A DNA stretch of 64,000 nt from Rhodobium gokarnense (GTDB lineage: Bacteria; Pseudomonadota; Alphaproteobacteria; Rhizobiales; Rhodobiaceae): NCBI RefSeq assembly GCF_025961475.1, contig NZ_JAOQNS010000007.1, forward strand, positions 186,001 to 250,000. Reading direction: 5' to 3'. Below, in pieces: positions 34,297 to 43,026 of this stretch (position 1 is the stretch's first letter; every line of letters begins with the position of its first letter). The notes beneath the pieces are model-generated. The model was not told the origin of the DNA. It saw nothing but the letters and a program-made list of their open reading frames with translations, and ran no database searches. The position numbers and the translations under genes were made by a program.

Positions 34297-35493
34297 ATGA
34301 GCCAAACGCAAATGTCGGTGGAAACCGGGAAGACGCCGGGTCCCGCGCGCGGCCTGATCGGGGCGCTGTCCGGGGCGCAGATGCGCTCGTTCAGCATGAT
34401 CGCCATTCTCATCCTGGTCTGGCTCATCTTCCAGGTGCTGACCAACGGCATCTTCCTGACGCCGCGCAACCTGACCAATCTCAGCGGTCAGGTGGCGATC
34501 ACCGCGATGCTGGCGGCCGGCGTCGTGCTGGTGATGGTACCCGCCAATATCGACCTGTCGGTCGGGGCCACGGTCTCGTTCTGCGCCGTCATCGCGGCGA
34601 TGGCGTCCTCGCGCTACGGCCTGTCGGTGCCGGCGACGATCCTGGTGACGCTGGTCGTCGGTCTCATGATGGGTATCTGGCATGCCTTCTGGATCGCCAT
34701 ATTGAAGGTGCCCGCCTTCATCGTCACGCTGGCGAGCCTCCTTGCCGTCCGCGGCCTTGCCCTCGTCATCACGTCGAGCGAGACGATGGCGCCGGACGCC
34801 GATCTGCTGTTCATTTCCGATGCGATGCTGCCCGGCTGGATCAGCGCCATCGTCCTCGGCCTCCTGTGGGCCGGGCTCGCCGCGCTGCAGGTGAGGGAAT
34901 ACAACGCCCAGCGCGCGGCGGGCATTGCCGCTTCGGCGCTCTCCGTCATCGTCATTCCCGCCGTCTTCACCGGCATCCTCGCCGCGGCGACGGCCGCCGT
35001 TGCCATTGCCTATCGCGGGCTGCCGCTGCCGGTGCTGATCCTCCTCGGCGTCGTCATCGTTGCCGGCGCGATCCTCAGGCTGACGGCGTTCGGGCGGCGG
35101 CTCTATGCCATCGGCGGCAACCGCCAGGCGGCGGCGCTTGCCGGGATCAACATCACCGCCCAGACATTCCTGGTTTTCATGGGGATGGGACTTCTTTACG
35201 GTATCGCCGGCCTCGTCCTCGTCACCCGGCTCGCCAGCGCGCCTCCGAACGCCGGCACCGGCATGGAACTCAACGTCATTGCGGCTGCCGTGATCGGCGG
35301 GACGAGCCTCCTCGGCGGGCGCGGCACGGTGGCGGGCGCCGTCATCGGCGCGGTGCTCATGGAAAGCCTCAGCAACGGAATGGGACTGATGAACCTTCCC
35401 TCCGCCTACCAGTCGATCGCCGTCGGCCTCGTCCTCCTGGCAGCCGTCTATGCGGATATCCGCAGCCGCGGCAGGAGTGCGCTCGATGGCTGA
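34297..35493 (+). CDS. Sugar ABC transporter permease (XylH/RbsC type)
   Basis: A 398-residue inner-membrane permease with eight to ten predicted spans. Characteristic blocks are [35 protein letters not shown] and [19 protein letters not shown]. Length matches XylH, longer than RbsC. The ATG at 34297 sits six bases past the ATPase stop; a GTG at 34288 is an alternative. Its end overlaps the lactonase gene by eight bases. Confidence 0.9.
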   Translation: MSQTQMSVETGKTPGPARGLIGALSGAQMRSFSMIAILILVWLIFQVLTNGIFLTPRNLTNLSGQVAITAMLAAGVVLVMVPANIDLSVGATVSFCAVIAAMASSRYGLSVPATILVTLVVGLMMGIWHAFWIAILKVPAFIVTLASLLAVRGLALVITSSETMAPDADLLFISDAMLPGWISAIVLGLLWAGLAALQVREYNAQRAAGIAASALSVIVIPAVFTGILAAATAAVAIAYRGLPLPVLILLGVVIVAGAILRLTAFGRRLYAIGGNRQAAALAGINITAQTFLVFMGMGLLYGIAGLVLVTRLASAPPNAGTGMELNVIAAAVIGGTSLLGGRGTVAGAVIGAVLMESLSNGMGLMNLPSAYQSIAVGLVLLAAVYADIRSRGRSALDG

Positions 35494-36607
35494 CAGCACC
35501 TGCCTGCTCGCCGTCGGCGGCGTCAACCGGCCGATCGACTATTTCGAACGGGCCGAAGGCACCGGCATTTCGATCTTCAGCCTCGACGAAGACACCGGGG
35601 CCTGGGCCTGCCTGTCGCAGACCGGCGACATCGACAACCCGACCTTCCTTGCGGTCGACCCTGCAGCCGGACGGGTCTTTGCGTCGAGTGAGGTGTGGGA
35701 GTGGAACGAGGGGCTGGTCTCGGCCTACAAGCTCGATCCGGCGACGGGCGCGCTCACCTACATCAACAAGCAGGTCGTGCCCGGCAGCCTGACGGCGCAT
35801 CTGTGGCTCGACCGCTCCGGCCGCTACGTCCTTGCCACCAACTATTCGCACGAGACGCCGGGCGAACTGCCCGGCCAGGCGATGGCGGTGTTTCCGGTGC
35901 GCGAGGACGGCGGCCTTCTGCCGGCGAGCGCCAGCGTCAAGCACGAGGGCAGCGGGCCGAACCCGGATCGCCAGAGCTTTCCCCATCCGCACAGCGCCAT
36001 TGCCTCGCCGGAGAACGACCTCATCAGCGTCGCCGACCTCGGCTGCGACCGGCTGTTCCACTACGCCTTCGATACCGTGGCCGGGACACTCACGCCGGCA
36101 GCAGACGCCGAGACCGTGTTGCCTCCCGGCGCGGGCCCGCGGCATTTTCTCTATGCGCCGGACGGCCGGCACCTTTACGTCATCACCGAACTCACCTCGG
36201 CCATCGTCGTCTATCGGCGCGAGGGCGGGCGGCTCGAAGGCCCCGTGTTCGAAATCTCCACGCTGCCGGAAGACGTTTCCGGCGAAAGCCAGTGCGCCGA
36301 CATTCAGGTCAGCGCCGATGGCCGCTTCCTCTACGGCTCCAACCGCGGCCACGACAGCATCGCCTGCTTTTCCGTCGACCGGGAGAGCGGGGCTCTGGAA
36401 GCCATCGGCCACGCGCCCTGCGGCGGGACAACCCCGCGCAACTTCGCCATCACGCCGAGCGGGCGCCACATGGTCGTTGCCAACCAGGACAGCGACAGCA
36501 TTGCGGTCTTCGCGATCGACCCGGAAACGGGTCTTTTGAGCGATACCGGCTGGAGGCTCCCCGTCGGCAGCCCGACCTGCGTCAAGGCGTTCGTGCCGAA
36601 GGGCTGA
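35486..36607 (+). CDS. Lactonase family beta-propeller protein (6-phosphogluconolactonase-like)
   Basis: A 373-residue seven-bladed beta-propeller lactonase (YbhE/Pgl type). Repeated blade segments are visible: FLAVDPAAGRVFAS, RFLYGSNRGHDSIACFSVD and RHMVVANQDSDSIAVFAIDP. It should hydrolyse a sugar lactone or lactone phosphate in the cytoplasm. ATG 35486 lies behind GCAGGAG and overlaps the permease by eight bases, so it belongs to the sugar operon. Its presence suggests a step in which a sugar is oxidised to a lactone; the matching dehydrogenase is not obvious in this operon. Confidence 0.82.
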   Translation: MADSTCLLAVGGVNRPIDYFERAEGTGISIFSLDEDTGAWACLSQTGDIDNPTFLAVDPAAGRVFASSEVWEWNEGLVSAYKLDPATGALTYINKQVVPGSLTAHLWLDRSGRYVLATNYSHETPGELPGQAMAVFPVREDGGLLPASASVKHEGSGPNPDRQSFPHPHSAIASPENDLISVADLGCDRLFHYAFDTVAGTLTPAADAETVLPPGAGPRHFLYAPDGRHLYVITELTSAIVVYRREGGRLEGPVFEISTLPEDVSGESQCADIQVSADGRFLYGSNRGHDSIACFSVDRESGALEAIGHAPCGGTTPRNFAITPSGRHMVVANQDSDSIAVFAIDPETGLLSDTGWRLPVGSPTCVKAFVPKG

Positions 36608-36641
36608 GTTCGCGCGTCAAATCCTCACCGAGAGCTTGAAT

Positions 36642-36688
36642 GCGGGCGCGGCATGTGTGTGACCACACGGCCGCGCCCGTTGCTTTTT
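36642..36688 (+). terminator. Rho-independent terminator of the sugar operon
   Basis: GCGGGCGCGGC (36,642-36,652) pairs with GCCGCGCCCGT (36,670-36,680) in an 11-bp stem with a 17-base loop, followed by TGCTTTTTG. It lies 34 bases after the lactonase stop. Confidence 0.75.
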
Positions 36689-36863
36689 GAGCTGCCGGCG
36701 GCGGGATGGGCGGGGCTCGATCCGTCGGGGCTTGTGCGCTTTTCCGCAGCCCCGTCGGCGCCGCGGTCCATACCGAAATCCCGTAACCGAGCCCATTCCC
36801 AGGACCTTCCGTCGCTGCTCGGCGCCAAAATTTTGGGCGCGTTCAAAATTTGTGCTTGAAATT

Positions 36864-36892
36864 GGTATACCGGTCAGCCAGCATACCGGTCA
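36864..36892. promoter_or_regulatory. Operator repeats at GntR gene start
   Basis: ATACCGGTCA occurs twice in direct order (36,867-36,876 and 36,883-36,892), 16 bases apart, and the first overlaps the palindrome GGTATACC (36,864-36,871). The second copy runs into the regulator ATG. A -35 candidate TTGAAA lies at 36,856. As with the gene at 30,771 there is no ribosome site, so a leaderless, self-repressed transcript is possible. Confidence 0.55.
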
Positions 36893-37599
36893 TGGACAAT
36901 CCTTTCGAATTCGAGCGGGACCGCGCCTACCACCGGCTGATCGATCTGATCTTTTCGGCCAAGCTCGATCCGGCAAAGCCGCTTTCGGAACGCAAGCTCG
37001 CCGAGCGCCTCGATATGGGCCGGATGCCGGTCCGCGAGGCGCTGCGCCAGCTCGAGCGGGAAGGGGTGGTCGAGGTCAAGCCCGCGCGCGGCACCTTCGT
37101 GCGACAGTTGACGAGCGAGGATCTCGTCGACACCTACCGGGTCCGCGCAGCGCTGGAATGCCTCGGCTCGGAGCTTGCCGCCAAGAACGGCGTGACGCCG
37201 GCGCTGAAGGCCCATGGCAGCACGCTGCGCATGATGGCGCAGGACAGCAGCGCCTTCACCACACGGGAAATCGACGACGCGGGCACCGTCTTCCACGAGC
37301 GCCTGATGGATGCCTCCGGCAGCGCCGCCCTCTGCGAAAGCGTGCGCCTCCTGCGCATGCGCTCGCGCCTCGTCTTCCACCTGCCGCGCTACTACGACCA
37401 TGACCTCGCGCGGGAGACCCTGCAGGAACACATCGCCATTCTGGAAGCCGTCGAGAACCGGCACTCGCAGCACGCTTCCGAACTGATGGCCGCGCATCTC
37501 AGCCGCGGTCTGGACCTCCGCATCAAGCTGGAGGCCGCCTCGGGGCGGGACCGCCGGGAACGCCCCGAACACATGTCACCGAAGGAGACAACACAATGA
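36892..37599 (+). CDS. GntR-family (FCD) transcriptional regulator
   Basis: A 235-residue regulator. The winged helix is ERKLAERLDMGRMPVREALR and the FCD domain spans about residues 80-220, ending in LRIKLEA. It is not a close paralogue of the two FadR-type regulators upstream and uses a different operator (ATACCGGTCA repeats). ATG 36892 gives a normal length. The stop overlaps the ATG of the amino-acid binding-protein gene by four bases, so it is co-transcribed with the aap-type transporter it presumably controls. Confidence 0.9.
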   Translation: MDNPFEFERDRAYHRLIDLIFSAKLDPAKPLSERKLAERLDMGRMPVREALRQLEREGVVEVKPARGTFVRQLTSEDLVDTYRVRAALECLGSELAAKNGVTPALKAHGSTLRMMAQDSSAFTTREIDDAGTVFHERLMDASGSAALCESVRLLRMRSRLVFHLPRYYDHDLARETLQEHIAILEAVENRHSQHASELMAAHLSRGLDLRIKLEAASGRDRRERPEHMSPKETTQ

Positions 37600-38624
37600 A
37601 ATTATCCTCCAGCATGCACCTTGGGGCGCTTGCCCTTCTGGCGGCAGCCGCCCTGCCGCAGGCCGCTTCGGCGTCCACCCTTGAGAACGTGAAGGCCGCC
37701 GACGTCGTCACCTGCGCCGTCAACGGCAGCCGCCCGGGCTTTTCCTCCGTCGACGGCAAGGGCGCCTGGCACGGCCTCGACGTCGATACCTGCCGGGCCG
37801 TTGCCGCCGCCGTCCTCGGCGATGCCAACAAGGTCAAGTTCCTGAAGACCAACAACCAGACGCGGCTGACCGCGCTGCAGACCGGCGAGGTCGACATGAC
37901 CGTCGCCAACACGACCTGGACGCGCTCGCGCGATACCGACCTCGGCCTCGATTTCATGCCGCCGACCTTCTATGACGGCCAGGGCCTGATGCTGGCCAAG
38001 TCGCTCGGCGTTTCCAAGGTGGCCGAACTCGACGGCGCCAGCGTCTGCGTGCGTCCGAGCTCGACCTCGGAGCGCGTCGTCGGCGACATCCAGAAGAAGT
38101 ACAACATCTCCATGAAGCTGGTCGTCCTTGAGGACCAGAAGGAGATCAACACCGCCTTCTTCGGCGGCCGCTGCGACGTCGCCGTGCAGTCGACCTCCGG
38201 CCTCAGCTCGACCCGCGCCTCGGTCGCCCCGAACCCGGACGATTACGTCATCCTGTCGGAGATCTTCGGCAAGGACCCGATGGGTCCGGTGGTGCGCCAG
38301 GACGATCCGCAATGGCGCGATATCGTCACCTGGACCGTCTACACCCTGTTCCAGGCCGAAGAGAGCGGCGTGACCTCTGAGAACGTCGACCAGATGAAGG
38401 CGGAGAGCCAGGATCCGGCCGTCCGTCGCCTGCTCGGCGTCGACCAGGCCGGTGGCGATGGCCTCGGCCTCACCCCCGACTGGGCCTACAACGTCGTCAA
38501 GCAGGTCGGCAATTACGGCGAGGTCTATGAGCGCAATGTGGGCATGGGCTCGCCGCTGAAGCTGCCGCGCGGCTACAACGCGCAGTACACGGATGGCGGG
38601 CTGATCTATTCGCCGCCGCTGTGA
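37596..38624 (+). CDS. aapJ: Amino-acid ABC transporter substrate-binding protein
   Basis: Periplasmic amino-acid-binding protein of 342 residues, AapJ-like. The signal peptide is MKLSSSMHLGALALLAAAAL ending QAASA near residue 26. GLDVDTCRAVAAAVLGDANK and LQTGEVDMTVANTTWTRSRD are typical of the AapJ/BztA group, and LTPDWAYNVVKQVGNYGEVY of its C-terminus. It may bind L-glutamate, aspartate or many L-amino acids. It is coupled to the GntR gene and separated from the permeases by a strong hairpin. Confidence 0.9.
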   Translation: MKLSSSMHLGALALLAAAALPQAASASTLENVKAADVVTCAVNGSRPGFSSVDGKGAWHGLDVDTCRAVAAAVLGDANKVKFLKTNNQTRLTALQTGEVDMTVANTTWTRSRDTDLGLDFMPPTFYDGQGLMLAKSLGVSKVAELDGASVCVRPSSTSERVVGDIQKKYNISMKLVVLEDQKEINTAFFGGRCDVAVQSTSGLSSTRASVAPNPDDYVILSEIFGKDPMGPVVRQDDPQWRDIVTWTVYTLFQAEESGVTSENVDQMKAESQDPAVRRLLGVDQAGGDGLGLTPDWAYNVVKQVGNYGEVYERNVGMGSPLKLPRGYNAQYTDGGLIYSPPL

Positions 38625-38640
38625 GCAACGGCCAATAATC

Positions 38641-38667
38641 GGGAGGCGGGGAAAGTCCCCGCTTCCC
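38641..38667 (+). terminator. Intercistronic hairpin after aapJ
   Basis: GGGAGGCGGGGA, loop AAG, TCCCCGCTTCCC: a 12-bp stem with one G-T pair, 16 bases past the stop. A second small hairpin GGGGCGGGGATGCCGCCCC follows. As in the other two transporter operons of this window, it separates the binding protein from the rest. Confidence 0.62.
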
Positions 38668-38765
38668 TCCTTGCCGGGGCGGGGATGCCGCCCCTTTCGT
38701 CTGCCGCATGCGTCTCGCCGGGGATATGCTCTCCGGTGTCTGGCTGAACGATCGATCCTGGTCCC

Positions 38766-39965
38766 ATGAAATCCCCTGTCGTCCAATCCCGGTCCGAGCG
38801 GCGCACCGCTCCCGCCGCGCCGCTCTGGCGGAGCGCCCGGGTGCGCGGCATCGCCTGGCAGGTGCTGCTGCTCGCCGCCGTCATCGGGACGATTGCCTGG
38901 ATGGCCGTCAACGCCATGCGCGCGCTCGACGAGCGGGGGATGACGTCGGGCCTCGACTTCCTCTTCTCCGGCACCTCGTTTCCGCTCGGCGAGGGGTTCT
39001 TCTCCTTCACGCAAGGAGAGACCTATCTGAGGGCCTTCCTCGTCGGCATCGGCAACACGGTGGTGCTGTCATTCCTCGGCATTGTCTCGGCGACGCTGCT
39101 CGGCGGCGCCATCGGCATCGCGCGGCTGTCGCAGAACGGCCTCATCTCCGGCGTTGCCGGCGGCTATGTGCTCCTCTTCCGCAACAGCCCGCAGCTCGTC
39201 CAGATCGTCTTCTGGTACACCTTCTTCACGTTGCTGCCGGCGCCGCGCGGTTCCTGGGAGATCGGCCTCGGCATCTTTGCCTCCAACCGCGGCCTCACGC
39301 TGCCGGCACCGGAGCGGACCGACGTCTTCCTGTGGTGCCTTTTGGCATTCGCCGTCGGCGTCCTCACCTCGCTTGTTGCCGGGCGCATTGCCGACCATAG
39401 AAGGCGGCGCACCGGACAACGCCGGCGCTGGGCGTTCTGGGCGCGGGTGCTGCCGCCCTTCGGCTTTCCGCTCGTGCTCTGGGGCCTTTTCGGGGCGCCG
39501 GCGACCTGGTCGGTGCCGGAGCTCGCCGGCTTCAATTTCCGCGGCGGCGTGATCCTGTCGCCAGAGTTCCTGGCGATCTATTTCGGCCTCACCTTCTACA
39601 TCGCCGCCTTCATCGCGGAGATCGTCCGCGGCGGCCTCAGGAGCGTCGAAGACGGCCAGATGGAGGCCTCCAGGGCGATCGGGCTCGGCGGGGCGGACAT
39701 GTACCGCAAGGTCATCGTCCCCCAGGCGCTGCGCGCGATCATCCCGCCGCTCTCGGCGCAATATGTCAGCCTTCTGAAGAACAGCTCGCTCGCGGTTGCT
39801 GTTGGCTATCCGGACCTTTTCAGCGTTTCCAACACGCTGCTTACCTACAGCGGGCGAACGATCGAGGTGCTCTCGATCATGGCGCTCGTCTACCTGACGA
39901 TCTCGCTCTTCGTCGGCGCGCTCAGCAATCTTGCCAACCACTATGTCCAGATCCCGGAGCGCTGA
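38766..39965 (+). CDS. aapQ: Amino-acid ABC transporter permease
   Basis: First inner-membrane permease of the aap-type system, 399 residues, AapQ-like length (about eight spans). It has the large periplasmic insert between the first helix and the HisM core, VLLFRNSPQLVQIVFWYTFF, and the EAA loop EASRAIGLGGADMYRKVIVP. The stop TGA ends one base before the next ATG. Works with AapM and AapP. Confidence 0.9.
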   Translation: MKSPVVQSRSERRTAPAAPLWRSARVRGIAWQVLLLAAVIGTIAWMAVNAMRALDERGMTSGLDFLFSGTSFPLGEGFFSFTQGETYLRAFLVGIGNTVVLSFLGIVSATLLGGAIGIARLSQNGLISGVAGGYVLLFRNSPQLVQIVFWYTFFTLLPAPRGSWEIGLGIFASNRGLTLPAPERTDVFLWCLLAFAVGVLTSLVAGRIADHRRRRTGQRRRWAFWARVLPPFGFPLVLWGLFGAPATWSVPELAGFNFRGGVILSPEFLAIYFGLTFYIAAFIAEIVRGGLRSVEDGQMEASRAIGLGGADMYRKVIVPQALRAIIPPLSAQYVSLLKNSSLAVAVGYPDLFSVSNTLLTYSGRTIEVLSIMALVYLTISLFVGALSNLANHYVQIPER

Positions 39966-39966
39966 G

Positions 39967-41091
39967 ATGGAGCATCGCCCGGCCTCCTTCGCCGTTCCGA
40001 CGGCCTCCGACAGCCGGCCGCCGCCGCATGGCCGGCGCGGCGTCCTTGCCCGGCTCCATGCCCGCTATTTCGGCTCGATCGCGGACGGGGTGATCACTGT
40101 CGTCATCGGCCTGCCGCTGCTGCTGATGGCATGGTTCTTCCTCAAATGGGCGCTGTTCGATGCGGTCTGGGTGGCGCCCGAGGGTGCGGCCTGCCGGGAG
40201 GCCGCCGGCGCCTGCTGGGCCGTCGTTTCGGAAAAATACCGCGTCATCCTCTTCGGCACCTATCCGTTCGAGGAGCAGTGGCGCGGGTTCGCGACAATCG
40301 CGCTCTGGCTCGGCTGGGGCTTGGCCTCCGCGTGGCGCCGCGTTCCGCTCGCGGTCCGGCTCTGGGGCTGGGTCCTTGTCGCCGCCGTCACCGCCCTCCT
40401 GATGCGCGGCGGGGTATTCGGTCTAACCTTCGTTAGCACCGACGACTGGGGCGGCCTGCCGCTCACCTTCCTGGTCTTTGCCGGAACGGTCGCCGGCGGC
40501 GTGCCGCTCGCCATCCTGCTGGCGCTGGGGCGCCGCTCCGGCCTTCCGATCATGGCGGGCCTGTGCGTCGCCATCATCGAGGGCGTGCGCGGCATTCCGC
40601 TGCTGGTGGTGCTGTTCTTTGCCGCCCTGATCCTGCCCCTGTTCCTGCCGCCCGAGCTCACCGTCGACAAGCTCTTGCGGGCCGAGATCGGCATGATCAT
40701 CTTCTTTGCCGCCTATGCCGCTGAGGTCATTCGCGGCGGCCTGCAGGCCATTCCCGCCGGCCAGGAGGAGGCGGCCAAGGCGCTCGGCATGCCGTACTGG
40801 ACCCGCATGCGCAAGATCGTGCTGCCGCAGGCGCTGTCCGTTGCCCTGCCGGCGCTCTTCAACGACATCATCCGCGCCTTCAAGAACACCACCTTCTTCA
40901 GCATCCTCGGCCTCTTCGACGTGCTCGGCGCGACCAAGGCGGCGCTGCAGGACCCGGTCTGGGTGCGCTACGGCCTTGAGGGCTATCTCTTCGTCTTCCT
41001 GGTCTATCTGGTGTTCTGCCTCGGGCTCACCTTCCACGGCCGGGAGATGGAAAAGAACGCTTGGCGGCGGCTGGGGAGGGGAGAGGCATGA
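39967..41091 (+). CDS. aapM: Amino-acid ABC transporter permease
   Basis: Second permease, 374 residues. VIEGVRGIPLLVVLFF-like sequence (IIEGVRGIPLLVVLFFAALI) and the EAA loop EEAAKALGMPYWTRMRKIVL are diagnostic of AapM. Its long N-terminal part (about residues 30-170) matches the extended AapM family. Its last four bases overlap the ATPase ATG. Confidence 0.9.
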   Translation: MEHRPASFAVPTASDSRPPPHGRRGVLARLHARYFGSIADGVITVVIGLPLLLMAWFFLKWALFDAVWVAPEGAACREAAGACWAVVSEKYRVILFGTYPFEEQWRGFATIALWLGWGLASAWRRVPLAVRLWGWVLVAAVTALLMRGGVFGLTFVSTDDWGGLPLTFLVFAGTVAGGVPLAILLALGRRSGLPIMAGLCVAIIEGVRGIPLLVVLFFAALILPLFLPPELTVDKLLRAEIGMIIFFAAYAAEVIRGGLQAIPAGQEEAAKALGMPYWTRMRKIVLPQALSVALPALFNDIIRAFKNTTFFSILGLFDVLGATKAALQDPVWVRYGLEGYLFVFLVYLVFCLGLTFHGREMEKNAWRRLGRGEA

Positions 41092-41849
41092 GCGATCCGG
41101 CAACGCCGTCCCCCATGGTCGAGATGACCGCCCTCAACAAATGGTTCGGCACCCACCATGTGCTGCGCGATATCACGCTCGGTCTTGCGCCCGGCGAAAA
41201 GATGGTGCTGTGCGGCCCGTCCGGCTCCGGCAAGTCGACGCTGATCCGCTGCGTCAACGGGCTTGAATCCTTTCAGGAGGGCACGCTGCGCGTCGGGCCG
41301 ACCGTCATGGACGGATCGCGCGAGGCCCTTGCCGCGGTGCGCCGGGCGACCGGCATGGTGTTCCAGCACTTCAACCTGTTTCCGCATCTGACGGTGATGG
41401 ACAACCTGACGCTCGGGCCGATCTACACGCGCGGCGAGCCGGAGGATTCGGCGATTACGCGGGCGAAACCGCTACTGGAACGCGTCCTCCTCACCTCCGA
41501 GACCTGGAAATATCCCGGCCAGCTTTCCGGCGGCCAGCGCCAGCGGGTGGCGATCGCCCGCGCGCTGATGCTGGAGCCGGAGGTCATGCTGTTCGACGAG
41601 CCGACGTCTGCCCTCGATCCGGAAATGATCCACGAGGTTCTCGACGTCATGGAGGACCTCGCCGCCGACGGCCAGTCGATGATCGTGGTCACCCACGAGA
41701 TGGGGTTCGCCAATCGCGTCGCCGATCTGGTCGTGTTCATGGATGCGGGCGAGATCGTCGAGGCGGCACCGCCCGATGCGTTCTTTTCCGCGCCTGAAAC
41801 GGACCGCGCGAAGACGTTCGTCGGCCATATCGCCCGTGAAGGAGACTAA
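41088..41849 (+). CDS. aapP: Amino-acid ABC transporter ATP-binding protein
   Basis: ATPase of the aap-type importer, 253 residues. Walker A GPSGSGKSTLIRCVNGLE, signature LSGGQRQRVAIARAL, Walker B VMLFDEPTSALDPE and switch His VTHEMGFANRVAD. The start ATG 41088 follows GGGGAGGGGAG and overlaps aapM. The PLP enzyme gene begins three bases after its stop, so transport and catabolism are in one transcript. Confidence 0.93.
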   Translation: MSDPATPSPMVEMTALNKWFGTHHVLRDITLGLAPGEKMVLCGPSGSGKSTLIRCVNGLESFQEGTLRVGPTVMDGSREALAAVRRATGMVFQHFNLFPHLTVMDNLTLGPIYTRGEPEDSAITRAKPLLERVLLTSETWKYPGQLSGGQRQRVAIARALMLEPEVMLFDEPTSALDPEMIHEVLDVMEDLAADGQSMIVVTHEMGFANRVADLVVFMDAGEIVEAAPPDAFFSAPETDRAKTFVGHIAREGD

Positions 41850-41852
41850 TCG

Positions 41853-43022
41853 ATGAATGCGCATTCGCGCCCCGCAGGCACCCCCGACTGGGAGGCGCTG
41901 CGCGGCGACTTTCCCGCCACCGCGTCCGTGACCTATCTCGATATCGCCCGCAAGGCGCTGTCGCCGGTCGTCGCCGCGGAGGCGGCGGCAAGCTGGTTCG
42001 CCGACATCGCGTCCTCCGCGGCGGGAGCCCGGTCGTTCTCCATGGACGAGGTGGAAAAGACCCGCATCGCGGTGGCCCGGACCTTCGGCGCCGATCCGGA
42101 GCGGATCGCCCTCGTCAAGAACACCTCCGAGGTCGTCAACATCGTCGCCCACGGGCTCGACTGGCGCGAGGGCGACAACGTCGTCATCTCCGGCGCCGAA
42201 CACGAGAACAACACCTTTCCCTGGCGGCCGCTGTCCGCCAGGGGCATCGAGACACGGATCGTGCCCGAGCGCCCCGATGGGACGGTCTCGGAAGATGATC
42301 TCATCGCGGCGATGGACGCCCGCACACGGGTGCTTTCTGTCGCCTGGGTGACGTACGGTATCGGCCAGCGGATGGACCTCGATCTCCTGGCCGAGGCCTG
42401 CCGGGAGCGCGGCGTCCTGATGCTGGTCGATGCCATCCAGGCGCTCGGCGTCCTCGACCGGCGGCTCGATGCCCTCGGCGCCCATGTGGTCGGGGCGGGC
42501 GGCCACAAGGCACAGCTTTCCGTAGCGGGAGCCGGGCTGATGTACATCACGCCGGAGGTCCTCGACCAGGTGCGCCCGGTCTATATGTCGAAATTCAGCT
42601 TCGACACCCTCGACCGTACCGTCGCCGATCCGGCCCCGGCGCCGGGCGCGCGGCGCTTCGAGTACGGCAATCCGAATTTTCTGGGCACGGCGATCCAGCG
42701 TGAGGCCGCCGCCTATATCGGCGCCATCGGCCTTGCCGCCATCGAGGCGCGCATCCGGCACCTGACGACGCTCCTCATCGAGGAGGTGCAGGGGATCGGG
42801 CTCACCGTCCGCACGCCTCTCGACTGGGGTCGGCGGGCAGGCATCGTCAGTATCGACCTCGGCGGCCCGTCTTCTGATGCCGTCGAGGCCGCGCTTGCCG
42901 CCGATGGCGTGCGCGTCGCCTCCAAGGACGGGCACCTGCGCGCCGCCGCCCATTTCTACAACAACGAAGACGACGTGCGCCGGTTCGCCGACCGGCTCCG
43001 CGTCCACCTCAAGGGATCCTGA
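41853..43022 (+). CDS. Class V aminotransferase / cysteine desulfurase-like PLP enzyme
   Basis: A 389-residue PLP enzyme of the fold-type I, class V group (CsdA/isopenicillin-N-epimerase-like). The internal aldimine Lys lies in GAGGHKAQLSV, the ring-stacking His in ISGAEHENNTFPW and the cofactor Asp in MLVDAIQALG. The Cys loop of IscS/SufS is not evident, so sulfur transfer is less likely than elimination, epimerisation or transamination. It is cotranscribed with the aap transporter and followed four bases later by a threonine-aldolase-like gene, implying breakdown of the imported amino acid. Confidence 0.8.
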   Translation: MNAHSRPAGTPDWEALRGDFPATASVTYLDIARKALSPVVAAEAAASWFADIASSAAGARSFSMDEVEKTRIAVARTFGADPERIALVKNTSEVVNIVAHGLDWREGDNVVISGAEHENNTFPWRPLSARGIETRIVPERPDGTVSEDDLIAAMDARTRVLSVAWVTYGIGQRMDLDLLAEACRERGVLMLVDAIQALGVLDRRLDALGAHVVGAGGHKAQLSVAGAGLMYITPEVLDQVRPVYMSKFSFDTLDRTVADPAPAPGARRFEYGNPNFLGTAIQREAAAYIGAIGLAAIEARIRHLTTLLIEEVQGIGLTVRTPLDWGRRAGIVSIDLGGPSSDAVEAALAADGVRVASKDGHLRAAAHFYNNEDDVRRFADRLRVHLKGS

Positions 43023-43026
43023 GACC

